Part shown: in pieces, positions 63,022 to 64,000 of the stretch
Layout: each line of letters opens with the position of its first letter
Numbering within the stretch: the first letter of the stretch is position 1
From: Terrabacter sp. Root181
Lineage (GTDB): Bacteria > Actinomycetota > Actinomycetes > Actinomycetales > Dermatophilaceae
DNA: 64,000 nt
Reading direction: 5' to 3'
Assembly (NCBI RefSeq): GCF_001428505.1
Contig: NZ_LMHU01000005.1
Coordinates: forward strand, 62,001 to 126,000
Position numbers and translations under genes: made by a program
The notes under the pieces: model-generated
What the model was told of the DNA's origin: nothing
Database searches by the model: none
What the model saw: the letters and a program-made list of their open reading frames with translations, nothing else

Positions 63022-63942
63022 GTGACCGACCTGGCCCAAGCGCACGACGACCTGCGGCCGCTGATGTTCTCCATCGCGTACCGGATGCTCGGGAGCGTCG
63101 CGGAGGCGGAGGACGTCGTGCAGGACGCCTTCCTCAAGATGCACCGCGCCCTCGCCGAGGGCACCGAGCTCGACTCGCCCGACGCGTACGCGACGACGGT
63201 GACGACGCGCCTCGCCATCGACACGCTCCGCTCCGCCCGGGTGCGCCGCGAGGAGTACGTCGGGCCCTGGCTGCCGGAGCCGCTCGTCCCCGAGCGCGCG
63301 CCCGACCCCGCGTCCCGGTTCGAGCTCGAGGACTCCGTGTCCGTGGCGATGCTCGTGCTGATGGAGTCGCTGTCGCCCGTGGAGCGGGCTGTCTTCATCC
63401 TCCGCGAGACCCTCGGCTACGACTACGCCGAGATCGCGGCCGTCGTCGGCCAGTCGGAGGCCACCTGCCGCCAGCACTTCTCGCGCGCCCACAAACGTCT
63501 CGGCGCCGGCCCGCGGTTCGAGGCGTCGCAGGAGCGACGTGACGAGCTCGCGGCCGCCTTCCTCGGGGCCGTCCAGGGCGGCGGGCTCGAGGACCTCGAG
63601 CAGCTGCTCGCGGACGACGTCGTCTTCTACGGCGACGGCGGGGGCAAGGCCCCGGCCATCCGCACACCGATGCACGGCTCGGTCGCCGTCGCCCGGTTCC
63701 TGCTCGGCCTGGTCCGCCGCGGCGGCCCGGCGGGCGTGTCCCTCCAGCCCGCCCATGCGAACGGTGGCCCGGCAGCGCTGACCATCGGCCCCGACGGCGC
63801 GCTGCTCGGGGTCCTCACCATCGAGGTCGCCGACGGACGGATCATCGCGCTGCACAACCAGATCAACCCCGACAAGCTCCAGCACCTCGGTCGCGTCGGC
63901 GACCTGAACGCCCTGATGCGCGAGGGGACGACGCCCGCCTGA
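63022..63942 (+). CDS. ECF41-family RNA polymerase sigma factor
   Basis: 306 residues from GTG 63022. Region 2 (LMFSIAYRMLGSVAEAEDVVQDAFLKM), linker WLPEPLVPE, region 4 (VERAVFILRETLGYDYAEIAAVVGQ) and the C-terminal SnoaL-like extension with YGDGGGKAPA and NQINPDKLQHL: all ECF41 signatures. The extension senses or switches the factor without a membrane anti-sigma. Its probable target is the divergent epimerase gene. It is a paralogue of the ECF41 factor at 25185. Confidence 0.95.
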   Translation: MTDLAQAHDDLRPLMFSIAYRMLGSVAEAEDVVQDAFLKMHRALAEGTELDSPDAYATTVTTRLAIDTLRSARVRREEYVGPWLPEPLVPERAPDPASRFELEDSVSVAMLVLMESLSPVERAVFILRETLGYDYAEIAAVVGQSEATCRQHFSRAHKRLGAGPRFEASQERRDELAAAFLGAVQGGGLEDLEQLLADDVVFYGDGGGKAPAIRTPMHGSVAVARFLLGLVRRGGPAGVSLQPAHANGGPAALTIGPDGALLGVLTIEVADGRIIALHNQINPDKLQHLGRVGDLNALMREGTTPA

Positions 63943-63952
63943 CGGCGCCGGA

Positions 63953-64000
63953 TCACACGGGCGTGCGGACCGTGCGGCCCGGCTCCTGGCGGCGCCGGCC
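63953..64000 (-). CDS. Possible 3' end of a gene entering from beyond the window
   Basis: A minus-strand frame open to the window edge ends in TGA at 63953 and encodes a short basic tail (RRRQEPGRTVRTPV). It converges on the sigma gene. Sixteen codons are too few for any assignment. Confidence 0.2.
   Translation of the reverse strand, partial: GRRRQEPGRTVRTPV

Noticed and set aside
62904-63398. N-terminal extension of the minus-strand epimerase frame
   Set aside because: It is antisense to the sigma gene, and the Rossmann fold begins exactly at the ATG at 62903.

Overview
The window is chromosomal DNA from a high-GC actinobacterium. Codons end almost always in G or C, and GTG starts, GTGA/ATGA start-stop overlaps, lipobox substrate-binding proteins and ROK, PadR, ECF41 and LuxR/NarL regulators abound. 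The style suggests Micrococcales, perhaps Intrasporangiaceae; this is an impression, not a placement. There are no rRNA or tRNA genes, CRISPR arrays, transposases, integrases or phage structural genes. The window opens inside a histidine kinase gene and ends just after a sigma factor gene.

Layout. 0-1.5 kb: end of a two-component pair and a YCII protein. 1.5-2.2 kb: an HdeD-like membrane protein. 2.3-6.4 kb: a four-gene operon (ATP-grasp ligase, S51/cyanophycinase-like peptidase, two alpha/beta hydrolases), the best candidate for an uncharacterised amide-ligase pathway. 6.5-10 kb: a UvrA-like ABC ATPase and a serine hydrolase. 10.1-19.7 kb: carbohydrate uptake and use (sugar ABC transporter, Gfo/Idh oxidoreductase, family-5 solute-binding lipoprotein, ROK repressor divergent from xylose isomerase). 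19.7-24.5 kb: small enzymes and a MalT-like regulator next to a DUF4386 operon. 24.5-26.1 kb: a carboxymuconolactone decarboxylase/ECF41 sigma operon with an ECF41-type promoter. 26-33 kb: accessory genes, including an Imm5-like/Arr fusion and fused 3' remnants of a TetR and an SDR gene. 33-36 kb: drug-type ABC exporter with PadR regulator and a clear dyad operator. 36-42.4 kb: a second accessory patch with a truncated glyoxalase gene, a truncated sigma factor and an intact NarL-type two-component pair. 42.4-46.7 kb: a GTPase and a hybrid histidine kinase gene broken by a small deletion at its G2 box, then a CheY-like regulator. 46.7-53.3 kb: RNase HI, a hydrolase-fold protein lacking its catalytic triad beside a TetR gene, an orphan response regulator and an epimerase/alcohol dehydrogenase/DUF72 operon. 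53.4-58 kb: secreted proteins, an FAD monooxygenase, PPOX and ASCH proteins. 58-62 kb: a mocA-coxD-coxE-xdhC-like set for molybdenum hydroxylase maturation. 62-64 kb: a second ECF41 system, divergent from an epimerase gene that carries a perfect ECF41 promoter.

Two patterns cut across genes. First, the 7-mer GTATGCC (either strand) occurs about 37 times by eye, several-fold above a composition estimate; it falls in different reading frames and forces rare codons (TAT, ATA, GTA, GCA), so it looks like a DNA-level signal. It is missing from about 28.5-33 kb and 35.3-42.4 kb, the stretches that also hold truncated genes. Second, gene decay clusters in those patches. All positions come from reading the sequence; family names rest on recalled motifs, not on database searches.
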